A stretch of 22,476 bases of DNA from Tepidiphilus sp. GTDB lineage: Bacteria > Pseudomonadota > Gammaproteobacteria > Burkholderiales > Rhodocyclaceae. The notes under the pieces were generated by a model. That model ran no database searches. It had not been told where the DNA came from and worked only from the letters and a program-made list of their open reading frames with translations. The DNA lies in NCBI GenBank assembly GCA_028684345.1, contig JAQUGB010000010.1:1-22476 (forward strand), read 5' to 3'. The translations under genes and the position numbers were made by a program. Each line of letters opens with the position of its first letter. Within the stretch, counting starts at the first letter, position 1. This document shows, in pieces, positions 21,795 to 22,476 of the stretch.

Positions 21795-22476
21795 TCCGGT
21801 TGCTGCGCGCCCTGGGGCGGCTCACGGTCGATGGAGTTTGGCAGGTCGGGTTCGCAACCCGCTTCCTCTTCGTGATGCTGCGCCACTCGGGGCCGTCGTT
21901 TGCGCGTTTTTCGCTCACCATCCGCGAGCTCTATTTCTCCGGCGTGCTCTCGCTCGTCATCATCGTGGTCTCGGGCGCCTTCGTTGGCATGGTGCTGGGG
22001 CTACAGGGCTACGATACCTTGCAGCGCTTCGGCTCGGAGTCGGCGCTCGGCAGCATCGTGGCGCTATCGCTGCTGCGCGAGCTCGGGCCGGTAGTGGCGG
22101 CACTGCTGTTTGCCAGCCGCGCCGGTTCGGCGGTCACCGCCGAGATCGGGCTCATGAAGGCCACCGAGCAGCTCACGGCCATGGACATGATGGCCGTCAA
22201 CCCCATCGCTCGGGTGGTGGCTCCCCGCTTCTGGGGCGGGGTGCTGTCGATGCCGCTGCTCGCGGCCATCTTCAGCACCGTCGGGGTCATCGGCGGCTGG
22301 TTCATCGGCGTGGTCGTGATCGGGGTGGACAACGGCACGTTCTGGTCGCAGATGGCCAATTCCGTCGACTTCTGGGAAGACGTGATGAATGGGGTCGTCA
22401 AGAGCTTCGTGTTCGGTTGGGCGGTGAGCTTGATCGCGGTCTTTCAGGGCTACGATTGCACGCCGACGGCCGAAGG
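21791..22476 (+). CDS. mlaE: Phospholipid-trafficking ABC transporter permease MlaE, N-terminal 228 residues (cut by window end)
   Basis: The membrane subunit partnering MlaF. The open frame starts at the ATG within the mlaF overlap and runs without a stop to the end of the window (228 codons of roughly 260). It has the interfacial N-terminal helix (RLTVDGVWQVGFATRFLFVM), hydrophobic helices such as FSGVLSLVIIVVSGAFVGMV, and the MlaE hallmarks ELGPVVAALLFASRAGSAVT, AEIGLMKATEQLTAMDMMAV and NPIARVVAPRFWGGVLSMPL. It reaches AVFQGYDCTPTAEG, which precedes the last helix. Downstream mlaD, mlaC and mlaB would be expected beyond the window. Confidence 0.94.
   Translation, partial: MIRLLRALGRLTVDGVWQVGFATRFLFVMLRHSGPSFARFSLTIRELYFSGVLSLVIIVVSGAFVGMVLGLQGYDTLQRFGSESALGSIVALSLLRELGPVVAALLFASRAGSAVTAEIGLMKATEQLTAMDMMAVNPIARVVAPRFWGGVLSMPLLAAIFSTVGVIGGWFIGVVVIGVDNGTFWSQMANSVDFWEDVMNGVVKSFVFGWAVSLIAVFQGYDCTPTAE

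Noticed and set aside
1..22476. Search for mobile elements, CRISPR arrays, tRNA or rRNA genes, toxin-antitoxin or defence genes
   Set aside because: No transposase, integrase, direct-repeat arrays, tRNA-like cloverleaf or defence motifs were seen; gene content is conserved chromosomal housekeeping.

Overview
The window is high-GC DNA packed with chromosomal housekeeping genes. The gene set points to a betaproteobacterium: a PHA phasin of the betaproteobacterial type, the kdsD-kdsC-lptC-lptA block beside a KefC-type antiporter, the tiny lipoprotein gene lptM in front of lysA, and an NtrC/sigma-54 controlled glnA. I cannot fix the genus from sequence alone. There are no rRNA or tRNA genes, insertion sequences, CRISPR arrays or prophage genes, and no gene-free stretch exceeds about 215 bp. 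The main non-coding stretches are 13530-13739, 17360-17572, 20832-20966 and 12796-12923, and most of them carry recognisable control elements.

Layout, left to right. Positions 1-1429 (minus strand) hold the first 28 codons of glnA with a textbook sigma-54 promoter and two NtrC-type sites. The stronger NtrC site lies inside the end of a cation-efflux (CDF) gene. Positions 1440-5105 (plus) are a run of rhodanese, nadA, an EEP-family phosphodiesterase and a ClsB-type cardiolipin synthase. Positions 5145-8596 (plus) are the complete dTDP-L-rhamnose operon rfbB-rfbD-rfbA-rfbC. Positions 8643-9938 (minus) encode an M23 endopeptidase with its own promoter. Positions 10026-12795 (minus) are lptM-lysA-dacB, linking outer-membrane LPS-translocon maturation, lysine synthesis and peptidoglycan trimming. 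Positions 12924-13529 (minus) encode a phasin with a near-consensus sigma-70 promoter and two palindromes of the PhaR-operator type. Positions 13740-17359 (minus) are kdsD-kdsC-lptC-lptA followed by an enoyl-CoA hydratase where lptB is usually found. Positions 17573-19549 (plus) encode a KefC-type K+/H+ antiporter preceded by a stem-loop-rich leader. Positions 19645-20831 (minus) are two overlapping lipoprotein genes, both resembling the FlgO fold. Positions 20967-22476 (plus) are mlaF and the start of mlaE, the phospholipid-trafficking ABC transporter.

The theme is the cell envelope: rhamnose donor for surface glycans, Kdo precursor synthesis, LPS transport, cardiolipin synthesis, outer-membrane lipid asymmetry and peptidoglycan turnover. 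Nitrogen assimilation, NAD synthesis and carbon storage make up the rest. Genes within operons are tightly coupled: eight junctions share the four-base ATGA stop/start overlap.

I see no clearly new multi-gene system. The observations most worth checking are the tandem FlgO-like lipoproteins beside mla, the structured kefC leader, the lptA start region (the best start is one base out of frame at a T5 run), the two PhaR-like operators on the phasin promoter, the crotonase in the lptB position, and the NtrC enhancer nested in a neighbouring coding sequence.
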